This document shows, piece by piece, positions 52,113 through 63,982 of a stretch of 64,000 nucleotides of DNA. Both the position numbers and the translations under genes were made by a program. The notes beneath the pieces were generated by a model. The model had not been told where the DNA came from. It made no database searches and saw only the letters and a list, made by a program, of their open reading frames with translations. Every line of letters begins with the position of its first letter. Within the stretch, counting starts at the first letter, position 1. Origin of the DNA: Spisula solida (lineage: Eukaryota > Mollusca > Bivalvia > Venerida > Mactridae); contig OX365953.1 in NCBI GenBank assembly GCA_947247005.1, positions 24,736,784-24,800,783 on the forward strand. The letters run 5' to 3'.

Positions 52113-53409
52113 TACGAGGGGTGTTCGAAAAGAAATGCAATTTACTCTTTAACTTTTTATTGACCGAACCATTTACAATGAAACTCACAGAACACCTTCA
52201 ATGAACTCTCCTTTACACATTGCACACAAATTTAACCTTTAAAAACAAGATTGTACAAGATTAAAGGTATGTTTTGTCATCTGCAAAAGGTACAACACTC
52301 ATGCACTGTAATATGGCTGACCACATAGGTTTCCTGGAACCGTACCTATAGTCTTCTGCATGCAATTTAAGTCTAGGAACTTAAAATTATTCGCATATGA
52401 CTAGTTCTACAGAATAGACTTGGAAATAAAGTATTTTCATGCGTCTTTCGTTCAAAAACTTCTTTACAGTTGAAGCCCTGTGCGAAGAGGCATTTTCATG
52501 AGAAATGTGCATATGGTCTATGCCATTAACAATGTGACGCTATGTGAAATATTTCTGAAGTTTTCCATGCGCACAATATCTATAGAACCTTATTGGAAAA
52601 TATTTGTCGATTGGGTTTTGTTTTTGAATTACAAGACCTTTGTGGATAAAAAATCAAATAAATCATTTCCGTTTACAAATACGAATTTCTTAGAATTTCT
52701 GGTAGCACCTATATGATATTTCTGCTTCATTATTGGTTAATAGTAAACATTGTATGTTCTATCCTTTGTTATACTACGTAAAATCTTCTCTTGAAAGTAC
52801 TGAATGTTTAACTTTAATGTGTTTTTGGCATTTAAAATAATATGACGTTTTGGGCACCACGTAATGAGCATGGTATCACTGGGTACAAATGTTAACTTCA
52901 AGTGAACTTTGAATAAACTCGAGCTTGTACTAGCAGCTAACAGTCCAACTTTTAATATTGCAGCTTTGAGACGAATATGCTACTTTTTATCAATGTTCTA
53001 TGTGATTGTTGTTGTTTTCAGTTGACCACATTTGTTGTTGTCTTTCAGATGCTATTGACCTACTTTGAAACATGTAATAACAGTGTTGCAATGCTAAAAG
53101 ATGTCCTTTTATCTCAAAAAGTTTATCATGTATAAATTTATCACTTAAATTAAGTTTACACCTTTCTTTGATATAAGGCATAATTTCAGTCAAGTTGACG
53201 ATATGTTTGTCGAACGTTTTTTAGCTTAGTATAAATTAGTAAGTGTTATTTAAACACACATTATGACCAAACTGATGCATGGTTTCAACCAAATTTTACC
53301 CAAGTACAGACAATGGTCTAATGGGTATATATGCCAAGTTTGAAGCACGAAACCCCTAAATATACTAAGATATGCATGAACTTGCATTCCTTTTCTAACA
53401 CCCCTCGTA
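52113..53409. mobile_element. 1.3-kb mariner-type TIR element without transposase
   Basis: Ends TACGAGGGGTGTTCGAAAAG (then aaatgcaa) and the right-end complement TACGAGGGGTGTTAGAAAAG form a 28-bp TIR with 2-3 mismatches. TA duplicates flank both ends (52111-52112 and 53410-53411). Length and TIR style fit mariner, but no transposase motif is visible; the internal open frames (for example 52480-52716) match nothing I know. It is either badly decayed or filled with unrelated sequence. Confidence 0.85.
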
Positions 53410-53411
53410 TA

Positions 53412-54669
53412 ACTTCATTAGCTCTTTTCTTCGCGGTGACGTATTTTGGGGACTGTTTTCCATGCAAATACATTAGTAGCATCTCTATACAAAGTGAATT
53501 ATAAAATTCTCAAAGTGAAAAAACTGTAACTTGAAACCTTGAAACCGTTAAAAGTGTTCTCAAGACAATCCTTTGCACAATTCCTGCGGAAATTCCTAGG
53601 TACAAACTCTCCTGACAATACTTTTACCTGTTAATTTGTGTTCTGAAATGGATAATGACTATTTTCCCTATAAATGCATTAGTAGCATCTCCATACAAAA
53701 TGAATCGTAACTGTACATGTTGCTTTATTTGTTTTCGAATTTCCTCGGACCATTTCTCATGCACAATGCTTTTCATTGGAGATATTTGGACTTGTAGGCC
53801 GACATATTATTCCACATGAACTGTGTTTACCTGCAAATGCATCAAAAGAATAACAAAAACACCGAATAGGGCCTACAAAGTGACCGTAATCTGCGACGTT
53901 ATCTCGAACCGTTATAAAGAAAATCTTACTTCATTATTTCTGATTTTTCCATGCAGATAAAAGCTGTTTTACTTCATTTCTCACCAGTACCGGTTGTAAC
54001 TCCATTTTAATCAAAGGGGTGTACAAAAGATGGAGGCTTTTTAATTTTTTTTAATAGAATAAGTGTTTTTGTACATGCCTATTTATGACAGTAGACGTTT
54101 CAATGGAGAGTTTATTTGTCAGGGAATAGACTAATACAGTTAGCTGAAAATGGCTCTGATATTTGTATTACATGGGTCATATTGCAAACACTAAGTCAAA
54201 AAATAGAGTTGGATATTAAAAATACAAAAGCTTTCAATATTTTGTCAAAAGAAATACTGTACGCTAAAGTAATTGTGTTGACTTGTTGTTACCTGTAATT
54301 GGGGTTACTTGTTGCTCCTTGTTTGAAACTATCAATTACAGTTTGTTTGCTGAGAAACAATCCTAGTTCCGAATGAAGGAAGACCATGGGAATAACTGCT
54401 ACGTTTAGAATCTTGATATCACAGTGGTATTCAGTAAGGCGTAAATCTAGGTTTGACATTTTCCTTGACTAAAACAATGACAGATTGCTAAAGGAAACGA
54501 GCAATGTGAAAGAAAAAAGAAAAAAACACCCCGTAACATTGACAAGTGGAAATTGCTTGCTAAAACGTTTTAAATAAAAAACTATAAGTTATAAAAAGCT
54601 TCTCTTAATGTCGTGAAAATGTTTGACAATGTTGGATCGACAAATAATTATACTTCCAGGTTATAACAA
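53412..54669. other. Unassigned spacer
   Basis: No gene recognised. A loosely repeated phrase (gcaaatacattagtagcatc at about 53465 and ataaatgcattagtagcatc at about 53672) suggests a decayed ~210-bp duplication. Confidence 0.35.
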
Positions 54670-57077
54670 TACTTAGCAAAACTTCTAACTGAACACTTTT
54701 AAAACTTGCATATTTTCGTTACATGTTAACCTATTGGCTTCAAATTTTGCATATCATCGCATTTTAAATTATGTACAGAATACAGCTAACTCCGTGACAA
54801 TACATTCAAAAATCACTCGTCCATAGCGGAATAGCTTTACACCACACTTTTGCACGAGATTTTCCCGGAATCGCGGTTTTCACGATTATTGTGTATATTT
54901 ATCATAAAATGGGGATAGGTAAGTCGTTTTTTTGCCGTTTCATGGTTCAATGCACCGCTGTGTTACAACCCGTTTTGTAATAAAGTTGCAAATTGTAATA
55001 ATTATTACAAAACGGGTTGAGAGCTTATTACACTTTGAAAAAATGTTTGCAACCCGTTTTGTAATAAATTTTTAAATGTCAAATCATGGACGAAGAGCTG
55101 TTACATTTTGAAAATTTAATACATTTTGAAAATTTAACACATTTTGAAAATTTATACAAAACTGGTTGCAATGTTATTTTAGAAGTCTTATAACTCTTCC
55201 CAACCGGTTTTGTAATAAATACCTCACTTTTGAGGTGATTGCAAAACATTATTACATTTGGAAAATTTATAACAAAACGGGTAGCAAGGTCATTTCCAAG
55301 CGAAAGAACACTTCCAAACCCTTTTTTTGTAATGAAAACCTCACTTTTGAGGTGATCTCAAAAAATTATTACATTTCGAAAATGTATTACAAAACGGGTT
55401 ATAAGGTTATTTTCAAAGTGTAATAACACCCCCAACCCGTTTTGTAATAAATACCTCACTTTTAAGGTGATTTCAAAAATGTATTACATTTTGCAACTTT
55501 ATTACAAAACGGGTTGCAAGGTTATTTTCAAAGTGTAATAACACTCCCAACCCTTTTTGTAATAAATACCACACTTTTGAGGTGATCTCAAAAAATTATT
55601 ACATTTTGCAACTTTATTACAAAACGGCTTGCAAGGTTATTTTCAAAGTGTTACAACACTCCCAACCCGTTTTGTTATAAATACATGTACCTCAGTCACT
55701 TTTGAGGTGATTTCAAAAATTATTACATGTTGCAACTTTATTACAAAACGGGTTACAAGGTTATTTTCAAAGTGTTACAACACTCCCAACCCGTTTTGTT
55801 ATAAATACATGTACCTCAGTCACTTTTGAGGTGATTTAAAAAATTATTACATGTTGCAACTTTATTACAAAACGGGTTACAAGGTTATTTTCAAAGTGTT
55901 ACAACACTCCCAACCCGTTTTGTTATAAATACATGTACCTCAGTCACTTTTGAGGTGATTTCAAAAATTATTACATGTTGCAACTTTATTACAAAACGGG
56001 TTACAAGGTTATTTTCAAAGTGTTATAACACTCCAGAACCCGTTTTGTTATGAATACCTCACTTTTGAGGTGATTTTGAAATTTTATTACATTTTGAAAA
56101 CGTATTACAAAACAGGTTGCAAGGTTATTTTCAAAGTGTAATATATAACACTTCTCAAACCGTTTTGTAATAAATACCTCACTTTTGAGATGATTGCAAA
56201 AATTTATTACATTCTGCAACTTTATTACAAAACGGTTTGCGAGGTTATTTTCAAAGTGTAACAACGCTCCCAACCCGTTTTGTTATAAATACCTCACTGT
56301 TGAGGTGATTTCAAAAATTATTACATTTTGCAACTGTATTACAAAACGGGTTGTAAGGTTATTTTCAAAGTGTTATAACACTCCAGAACCCGTTTTGTTA
56401 TGAATACCTCACTTTTGAGGTGATTTTGAAATTTTATTACATTTTGAAAATGTATTACAAATCTGGTTCAATGTGTGATAACATTCCCAACCCGTTATGT
56501 AATAAATAGTTAATTTTTAAAGTGATTTAAAAAAATTACATTCTGAAAACTTATAACAAAACTGGTTCATAGTTAATTCAAATTGTTCTGACACATACCA
56601 ATCACTTTTTTAATAGTTATACCACATTTGAAGTGATTTTGAAGATTTATTACATTTTGCAACTTTATTACAAAACGGGTTGCAAACATTTAATAAGCTC
56701 TCAACCCGTTTTGTAATAATTATTACAATTTGCAACTTTATTACAGAACGGGTTGTAACGCCGCAGTACTGCATTTGAATAGAAAAAAAATCCGGTTACA
56801 ATCTCTGGATAGTCAATACCACACACACAGTTATCTTGATTTCATTAGTGTTGTGTATTCAGAGCCGCTAAGTGTACTTTGGTGAATTTCATCTTGGTTG
56901 GTTGTGTAACTAAATTTATGTTTTAACCATGATGCAAATAAAATATCTAAATGAAATTTTTACCACTGTGTTCCGACATATTGTTGATACGTTAGACCAA
57001 TTTTACAAAATTCCTATCGCTAGTACCAAATTTATTAATCAAGAACATAATCGTTCGGTTAGAAGTTTTGCCCAGTA
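54670..57077. mobile_element. TIR transposon B (2.41 kb, inverse of element A)
   Basis: The left end TACTTAGCAAAACTTCTAAC and right end GTTAGAAGTTTTGCCCAGTA match the ends of element A. The right 320 bp equal the left end of A reversed, and 54740-54920 equals 28970-29130 of A reversed. TA is kept outside the right end only. The core is a hairpin-unit array (55000-56760) instead of A's core. No transposase ORF. Confidence 0.85.
54985..56765. repeat. ~120-bp tandem array of hairpin-forming units
   Basis: About 14 units: 'aacccgttttgtaataaata', 'cctcacttttgaggtgattt', 'attacattttgcaactttat', 'tacaaaacgggttgcaaggt', 'tattttcaaagtgtaataac'. Within each unit acccgttttgtaat and attacaaaacgggt are inverted, and CTCACTTTTGAG is a small hairpin, so the array can fold on itself many times. 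Units at 55680-55960 share an inserted 'catgtacctcagt'. Open frames through it are artefacts. Confidence 0.93.
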
Positions 57078-57639
57078 TATTGTCAAGCTGTACAAATACA
57101 AAGTCAATTTGTATTTAAGACATTTATGACTGTAGCATTGACATGTTAGAAGACACGTACATTTGTATAATGTATTTTGAACATGATTTTAAACGGTCGC
57201 CTAAACATTTGCGGTACTTTTAGAACATTTTCAAATTTACGCTGGACAATAAGAGCTACTCATTAGTAGCGTAACATATCTTAACAACACTTTTCGGTTA
57301 TCTTATCAACCATTCCTTAATGTACGTACGAGAATCAATTTCAAAAACGACAACACCAGCAAACACTCAGTTTCAAGGCAGTGCCAATAGTTAGATAGAT
57401 CTACCACGTTCATTGGTTGTTTTTGTGCAATTTTAAAAGTATAGCAGGGAGAATTTGACCTGATCCTGACCTTTATGCATGAATATTACAAGGTTCTTAC
57501 GTTGAATAGGTAAATTTCCCCTAGTAAATCGTGCAATATCGGTCCTTTAGATTTATGTTGGTGTTACACCTCGAACGTCTTCGTGATTCTAACGAAAAGA
57601 TACAACCGGGGTTATAAATAGACACACTATATCAGCTGT
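57078..57639. other. Unassigned spacer
   Basis: AT-rich, no recognised feature. Confidence 0.3.
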
Positions 57640-58255
57640 GTGAAGTTGGCTCAACATACGACATCCGACGTTCAAAAAATCGAATGTCGTCCAGCTCGAC
57701 ATACGACATTGGACGACATTAAAAAAATCGAATGTCGTCCAGCTCGACATACGACATTGGACGACATTCAAAAAATCGAATGTCGTCCAGCTCGACATAC
57801 GACATCGGACGACATTCAAAAAATCGTCAAAAATCGAATGTCGTCCAGCTCGACATTGGACGACATTCAAAAAATCATCTAAAATCGAATGTCGTCCAGC
57901 TCGACATTGGACGACATTGGACAACATTCAAAAAATCGTCTAAAATCGAATGTCGTCCAGCTCGACATTGGACGACATTGGACGACATTCAAAAAAACAT
58001 CAAAAATCGAATGTCGTCCAGCTCAGCATTGGACGACATTCAAAAAATCGTCAAAAATCGACTGTCGTCCAGCTCGACATTGGACGACATTGGACGACAT
58101 AAAAAAATCGTCTAAAATGGAATGTCGTCCAGCTCGACATTGGAATTTTGATGATTTTTTGAATGTCGTCCAATGTCGTCCAATGTCGAGCTGGACGACA
58201 TTCGATTTTTGACGATTTTTTTAATGTCGTCCAATGTCGTCCAATGTCGAGAGTT
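57640..58255. repeat. Array of GTCGTCCA/TGGACGAC inverted-repeat units
   Basis: About nine units of the form aatgtcgtccagctcgacat, tggacgacatt(ggacgacatt), caaaaaatcgtcaaaaatcg. AATGTCGTCCA and TGGACGACATT flank a loop of about 9 nt in every unit. At about 58145 the orientation flips, and the last about 110 bp is the inverse of the preceding units, so the whole block can also form a large foldback. Open frames on both strands (for example 57732-58115) follow from the repeat. Confidence 0.93.
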
Positions 58256-58394
58256 GTATCAAATTCTTTGTGCTATTTATATACATATATGTGTGTGTCA
58301 ATCGAGGTTTTGTGGAATCGTTTAAACAAAGCACTTCAAGGGTTGAAAGGCAAGGGACTTATCATGGCTTAGGCATATCATTTGAAGTCGATCT

Positions 58395-58795
58395 TTTTAC
58401 GCCCCCCCCCCCCCCCCTATCGATAGATGGGGAGGCATATAGTGATTCACCTGTCCGTCCGGTTCGTCCGTCCGTCCTGGTTAACCTAAATTGACAGTTT
58501 CTTTTAGCATTATTATGGCTTGCTACAAAGTTTCCTTACTTGCATGGATGTTATATATGAACACTCTCCACACGCATGTATCACCTGACCCCATTTTGAC
58601 CTTCACCTTGATTTAATTTTGGACTTAGACTTATTGAAGGGCCAAATTCTTGGTTAACCCAAATTGACTGTTTCTTCTAGCATTAATATATGTTGCTACA
58701 AAGCTTTTGTACTTGCATGATTGTTGTATTTGAACATTCTCCACACGCCTATATCACCTAACCTCATTTTGACCTTCACATTGACCTAATTGTTT
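58395..58795. mobile_element. Partial copy of the ATGCCCCCTATCG element with poly-C tract
   Basis: It matches the first two units of 27150-28105 (ctatcgatagatggggaggc; tttgaccttcaccttga). The C-run of the hairpin head is 17-18 nt (about 58402-58419) instead of 5. It stops after about 400 bp without the closing terminus. Confidence 0.8.
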
Positions 58796-60660
58796 GACAA
58801 GTTTTCATTGTCATGCTTAAATAGCGAATATCTCTTAGCTTATTTCTCTTATAATAGAAGTTACGCCATGTTTCCAGCTAGCAATCCAATCGTTTACTGC
58901 GGCTTTGTTATTGTTAGCCAAGAACTACTTTTTAGCTCCACTATTTGCAGTCACCTGAGCGTCGGCGTTGTCGTCGGCGTCATGCTTATGTTTAAGTTTA
59001 GGTACAGGTTTATTTAACCTCTTATCTTTTCCAATACCTTTGGCATATTGCTTTGACACTTTGCATACTTGTGCATCAACCTCTAATATCTTCAAAGTGC
59101 ATTGACATATCGCTTTGATACTTTGCATACTTGTTCACCATCATGACACCAAGATATACACAGGAGTAGGTAACTCTGTCACGCATTTTGTTATAATTAT
59201 CTTCCCTTTTCGACTTGAAAGAAGTAAAAACCTCTACGCAGAAGAAGGTAATGCTGCAGCTATGAAGCATTTTTTTAAATATATACTGATTATACTATCC
59301 TAGCATTTGGCACCTAGAATAGTGAAGCGCGCTGTTCGTGGACCGCTCTTGATGTCGATATGAAGGCTTGCTTCGAGTGTTTTCGGGTCCGCATGACTAA
59401 AGCAAGGTGTTATGTCCCTTACCGAAAATGTGAACTTTTCGGCCATCATTTGTTATGCATAATTATTACTAACTCGTCAGGGATTTTCAGTTTAAATGTT
59501 CGCGTGAGAATACCTTTTCGCTTAGTAATATGTCATTTGATTCTTGAGTGGCTCCAATTAAACAGTGTAATCGTCATACCTTGTAAATATTATTATGTTT
59601 ATATGTTCATTGTCTGTTAATGAATCATAACTGATATAGCACCTTAGGTAATTATGTTCACGTATTGTCTAGAAAGCAAACCGACTTTCAGATTTTTTAC
59701 ACAAGCCCTCCTAGTGATGCTTTTTACAGCTTAGAATATATAATACGACCATGCTTATATATTTCACTCGGCTCCAGTACCATATATATCTCATCCCAAT
59801 TAAAGCAATTATTAGGTTGATTATTCTTATATCAAACTTATTATTATACAAAATTTAAACAAGCCATGTTGACGTCATTGAGCCCCACTATGTAACGGGA
59901 GTAGTTTTCGTAGGAAGAAAACATTAAATCACAGTTACAGTAAAGTTCTGCTAATAAGACCACTTTGATTATTTTGAAACCATGCAGAGTTTTGCCAGTT
60001 AAAGTCCCAAAGTATAAAATTTTGAACAAAACAGGTCCGCTAATAAGACAGATTCGCTATTAAGACCACCTTTTTGACTGGTCTTATTAGCGAAACATAC
60101 CACTTCAAGTTTCCTGTGATCGGATACTATGACCTCAATCTTGCAACAATACTCACCTCCACTGGCATACCCTTGTCACACGGAACAGGTTGTTGGAATG
60201 AGACACACATATTGTGGTTTTGTAGCTGTCCAGTTTCAATATATTTAAATCACCAATCAAAAGTCCTCCTATTTTACAATCTGTCATTTTTACCGAGACA
60301 ACTTCCATGCTGATCAAGCAATTTGTATATTCCGTGCCATTTGTGCTTTGCTGTTTCTGTCCGATTTGTTATTATCATATTGCGGGCATGTTTACCGTCT
60401 ACATACACGAAACTCGTTCGATTTTTACACATAAGTTCATCAAATTGAATAAATAACTGAAAATGGCTTACTCCAAGGAATAATAGAGAAGACGATGAGT
60501 TGATAAAATCCCAGTTAAGTCTGCATCAAACTGAAATTAACTTTACCAAGTTGTCTTTATTCTTAACAATATGTATCTATTTCTCAGACTTTGACAAACC
60601 GACTGCTATACAAATGATGGTGACAGGAAAACGTGTATAACAAATTACAAAAACGATATT
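58796..60660. other. Unassigned region with repeat remnants
   Basis: 58920-59130 holds a diverged dispersed repeat (cagtcacctgagcgtcggcg). 59945-60105 holds an inverted 'gctaataagacc/ggtcttattagc' repeat, a Tigger/Tc1-like MITE remnant. No gene recognised. Confidence 0.4.
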
Positions 60661-60661
60661 A

Positions 60662-60885
60662 AAGCCTAGGTCCCACTGAGCATTTTTTGACTCGACGATG
60701 TACTCCCTATTGGAATTAATGAGCTATCAGGACATCGGGAACAGATTCCTCGTGGTATATGGGAAGCTTCGGGGGAAGGCATGATATAGTTTGTGATATC
60801 GGAAAGAATTGTGATGAATCGGGTGGTTTCGGAAGAAATCGGGAGAACCTCGCCGATGTGGAATTCCTCAGTGGGACCTAGGCTT
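60662..60885. mobile_element. 224-bp MITE with AAGCCTAGGTCCCACTGAG termini
   Basis: Left AAGCCTAGGTCCCACTGAG is perfectly inverted at the right (CTCAGTGGGACCTAGGCTT), 19 bp. TTAA occurs beside each end, offset by one base. The interior is rich in atcggg motifs; the open frames on both strands are short and unassigned. Confidence 0.88.
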
Positions 60886-62363
60886 AATATATCGGAGAGG
60901 GCAGGCAATAGTCACGCGAACATTAGGAAACCGAACAAGAAGTTACATAACCCTGCAATCCCATGCATGATCCCAAATATGCCTGTAAATGAGTAGAAAC
61001 TTCAAACAATTTACCCTTGTAATTAATGAACCTCTATGAAAGCAAGGTTACATGTGTGTTGATTTCACTGGAGCAGCAGTTCAAGGGAAAGTTAATTCAG
61101 ACTATGGCAGCAGACGTTCACGTACCGATTATTGATGTGGTACTCTAAATTATAGACTTAATGTTGGTCAAATACTACACGCAGACGTCTATAGCATTTA
61201 CTGGCCACTAAAGGGCTACCAACCATTTATAAGATGCACTGTCATTAGACTAAGCATAGAAAATGAGGAAAATAACCCCTTTCTGTACTTATATAAACAA
61301 ACTAACGATTTAATCAAGTGTGTACTCCACTGGGACTACAGGACTACAATGATCATAACTGACAAAAACAAAACATCAAGATACGGTGAAAACCATTATT
61401 TAGGTGACTGTACTCACATTGAAGTTCAGACTATATTAGCAGTACGTCCTTAGAGACGTAACTGTGGATTTTTCGTGGCGTTCTTACTTAATATCATTAC
61501 TAGTTTCACAAGAAAACCATGCAGTGTTCACTTCATGATAATCTATCCATTATGTGTCTGATGTATGGATGACCTTGCGTTTCTCGAACGTCACGAAGTG
61601 TAATATAAATCACCGAAGCCATATACAATTAACACACCGAATAAATCTGTTATTCGGCTTTCATTAGTTAACACATTCATTATTCCGGAAACAAGTAATT
61701 GGACACTGGGAGAATATAATTATTGTAATATAAGTCAACAAATGAGTTCAGTGACTGTTTTAATTTTGGCGATGTCATCATGTTACAAAGCATTATCACT
61801 GTTTTATAATTGATTGTACTATGAATGTAAGCCGACATATTCGTACTGAAACAAAGCAATACCAAGTACATGTAGCAGTACAGCCTTACCTTATGTATCG
61901 AGGGTTTGAGTCGTATTTTATAGAAGAAACAAACCCATAATGATTCGATCGAAAACGAGTATTGAGCCCTGACTGCGTTTTTTGCTATAACTTACATGTA
62001 TATATAGTGTTAACCCAATGTTTACGGCTTAAGGGTCAGAATATATAAACGATATCGTATATGATGCGATATGTTGTTTCATAAACAGTAACACAAATGA
62101 AACACAACTCTTATTTATTTATCAAAATTCAAATAACACAAAACATGACAATCAAAGGTATACACGTACAATGTCAATAAGGGTCACCATTCACCATTAA
62201 ATGGTAAAACCGTGCAAAAACACACACAAAAAGTGAATGGATTTCTTGAATAATGAGTCACAAATGGTATGTAATTTATACACTGAACATACTAGGTCAA
62301 CCATTTACAATAGGTTTACAATGCTAATATGATAAAACGCATACCCATATAATAATTATATAC
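60886..62363. other. Unassigned spacer, possible 3' UTR of the UNC-93-like gene at its right
   Basis: No exon recognised. AATAAA on the minus strand at 62114-62119 is a candidate poly(A) signal for the UNC-93-like gene, which would imply a 3' UTR of about 1.6 kb. This is inference only. Confidence 0.3.
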
Positions 62364-62720
62364 TCAGTGGTAGACACCGTACATCGGATTTAGCCCCCTA
62401 CATCACACGAAAACGAAAGTAAAAGTGGATAGCGTTTTTGGACGACGTCGGTAAGTTTTTAATCATTATTCTGTAAATATTGATGTGATCGACTTAAAGT
62501 GAACACTTTTAAGCAGCTGAATGTTTATTTCAAATCCCCAATGTCGTCATTTCCTCTGATCTATCCTTATGTCTAGGCAAGCAGCACCGAAAAGTATCAC
62601 TGTTGAAGGACAATGCAGAAAAAAGTACATTTTCCTTTTATTACAGCTAAATTATGCGTTTCCCAGTATCGTTTTCGTGTGATTTAGGGGGCTATATCCG
62701 GTGTACGGTGTCTACCAGTG
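62364..62720. mobile_element. ~355-bp MITE with ~50-bp TIRs (GGTAGACACCGTACA)
   Basis: Left GGTAGACACCGTACATCGGA, then tttagccccctacatcacac and gaaaacga, is inverted at the right (tcgttttcgtgtgatttagg; ggctatatccggtgtacggtgtctacc) with 3-4 mismatches. The interior of about 250 bp has no ORF. It lies downstream of the UNC-93-like stop codon. Confidence 0.9.
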
Positions 62721-63439
62721 ATGCTTAGTACATTAAAAAAAAACGCACTTTGTGTCATCCTCAATGTTTGTATGTATTATGTCAGTACGTGTATCACTAC
62801 GTATACATTCCAATGCAATAGAGGAAACCTTTTGCACGAATGTAACATGGTAGTGTGGTAAGTTTATTGGAAGTACTCTAATGCAAGTTAACAAGCCCAG
62901 AGAAAATCTCATTTTTAAATGAGCTGAGTATAATAAATTTGTTATATATTCCACATATGACAATCACATCGGCACCGGGGATCCTACATAGTTATACTGG
63001 TATTGCTGGATTGCACAAGCTTCTCCATATTTACATACGTCAACACGTTTTATAGTGACCAGTTGAAATTACCTTCTTTTATGATCATATGCTATTTAAG
63101 AAACCATGCAGTGTGGCATTTATGATTTTTGCAGTTTGTTGTACTCTACAGAGCCTTCTTCCTTCTTATTAACTGAATCCACAGGGCTACATAATACAAC
63201 TCACAATATCACGCAAGTAAAAAGAATTTCTCTAGTTGTTCTAACGAACAACTAAAAACACAGACTTTTAGCGAGATCCAATTCTAGGATAAAAGAAATT
63301 GTTCTTGGAAAAACACAACTTTGAATGAAAATAAACTGTTTTCCCATTCATAAATCAGAATGTCCTTTGGGACAATTATCCCAAACAGATCCATCCTTGT
63401 TTTATAATGAATGCGTCTCTCAACGGTAACAATACTCCC
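62721..63439. other. Sequence 3' of the UNC-93-like gene
   Basis: Probably 3' UTR or flank of the minus-strand gene. The inverted pair ctctagttgttctaacgaac/gttcttgg and a local aaaacac-rich stretch near 63230-63320 are the only structures noted. No other gene. Confidence 0.3.
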
Positions 63440-63830
63440 CCTAGCAATTCAGGTGGCATAATTAAACACTAACCTTGAACCTGCCAATGTTAAAACGACC
63501 GTACAACAATGTATTTTAAATGCTGACTTTGAAGTTTAACATCCATTGCTATCAAACTCGCTCTAGCAATTTAGACAGCGTGATTAAACAGTGACCTTGA
63601 TACTGACAAGGTTAAAACCACCGTCAGAATGCAACAATGTTTTTTTAATTGCCGACTTTGAAGTTTAACATTCATTGCTATCACACTCGCTCTAGCAATT
63701 TAGCCAGCGTGATTAAACAGTGACCTTGAAACTGACAAGGTTAAAACCACCGTCAGAATGCAACAATGTCTTTAATATGTTGACTTTGAAGTTTTACTTT
63801 CATTTCTATGACACTATACATCAGTAAGGA
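63440..63830. repeat. ~125-bp tandem array overlapping the 3' end of the UNC-93-like coding exon
   Basis: Three copies with landmarks at about 63501, 63623 and 63752 (gtcagaatgcaacaatgt), each followed by gactttgaagtttaac, cattgctatca, ctcgctctagcaattta and gtgaccttga. The rightmost copy supplies the real coding end of the gene (the last about 20 codons and stop). The other two are downstream of the stop, in 3' UTR position. Confidence 0.9.
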
Positions 63831-63982
63831 TATAGTCAACATGGCGGCCAATATGTACACCTTTGTCTGTACGCATAAGAACAAACTGTACCCGAACGAA
63901 ACCGCACAACCTGTTGCGTAGAACATCCGGTACGCAGCAAAGGCAGCTTCTTGTTTATCAACAAACAGGACACCAAATAAGG
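63753..63982 (-). CDS. UNC-93-like (MFS) transmembrane protein, last coding exon
   Basis: The final exon of a minus-strand gene that continues right of the window. Acceptor tttctgtttacag; the exon starts in phase 1 at 63982 (CC completing a codon) and runs 75 codons to TGA (63755-63753). It reads LFGVLFVDKQEAAFAAYRMF, then YATGCAVSFGYSLFLCVQTK, then VYILAAMLTISLLMYSVIEM and a short basic tail ending DIVAF. The pattern EAAFA-YR, FGYS-FLCV and a hydrophobic helix is what I know from the C-terminal helices of UNC-93A-type proteins (major facilitator fold; UNC-93 in worms regulates a two-pore potassium channel). Two membrane helices are visible. The 3' end lies in a tandem array, so the tail may be fast-evolving. 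Family confident; orthology to UNC93A is not proven. Confidence 0.82.

Noticed and set aside
57589..58372. Several overlapping open frames on both strands (80-127 codons)
   Set aside because: All come from the GTCGTCCA/TGGACGAC hairpin array, which lacks stops in several frames.
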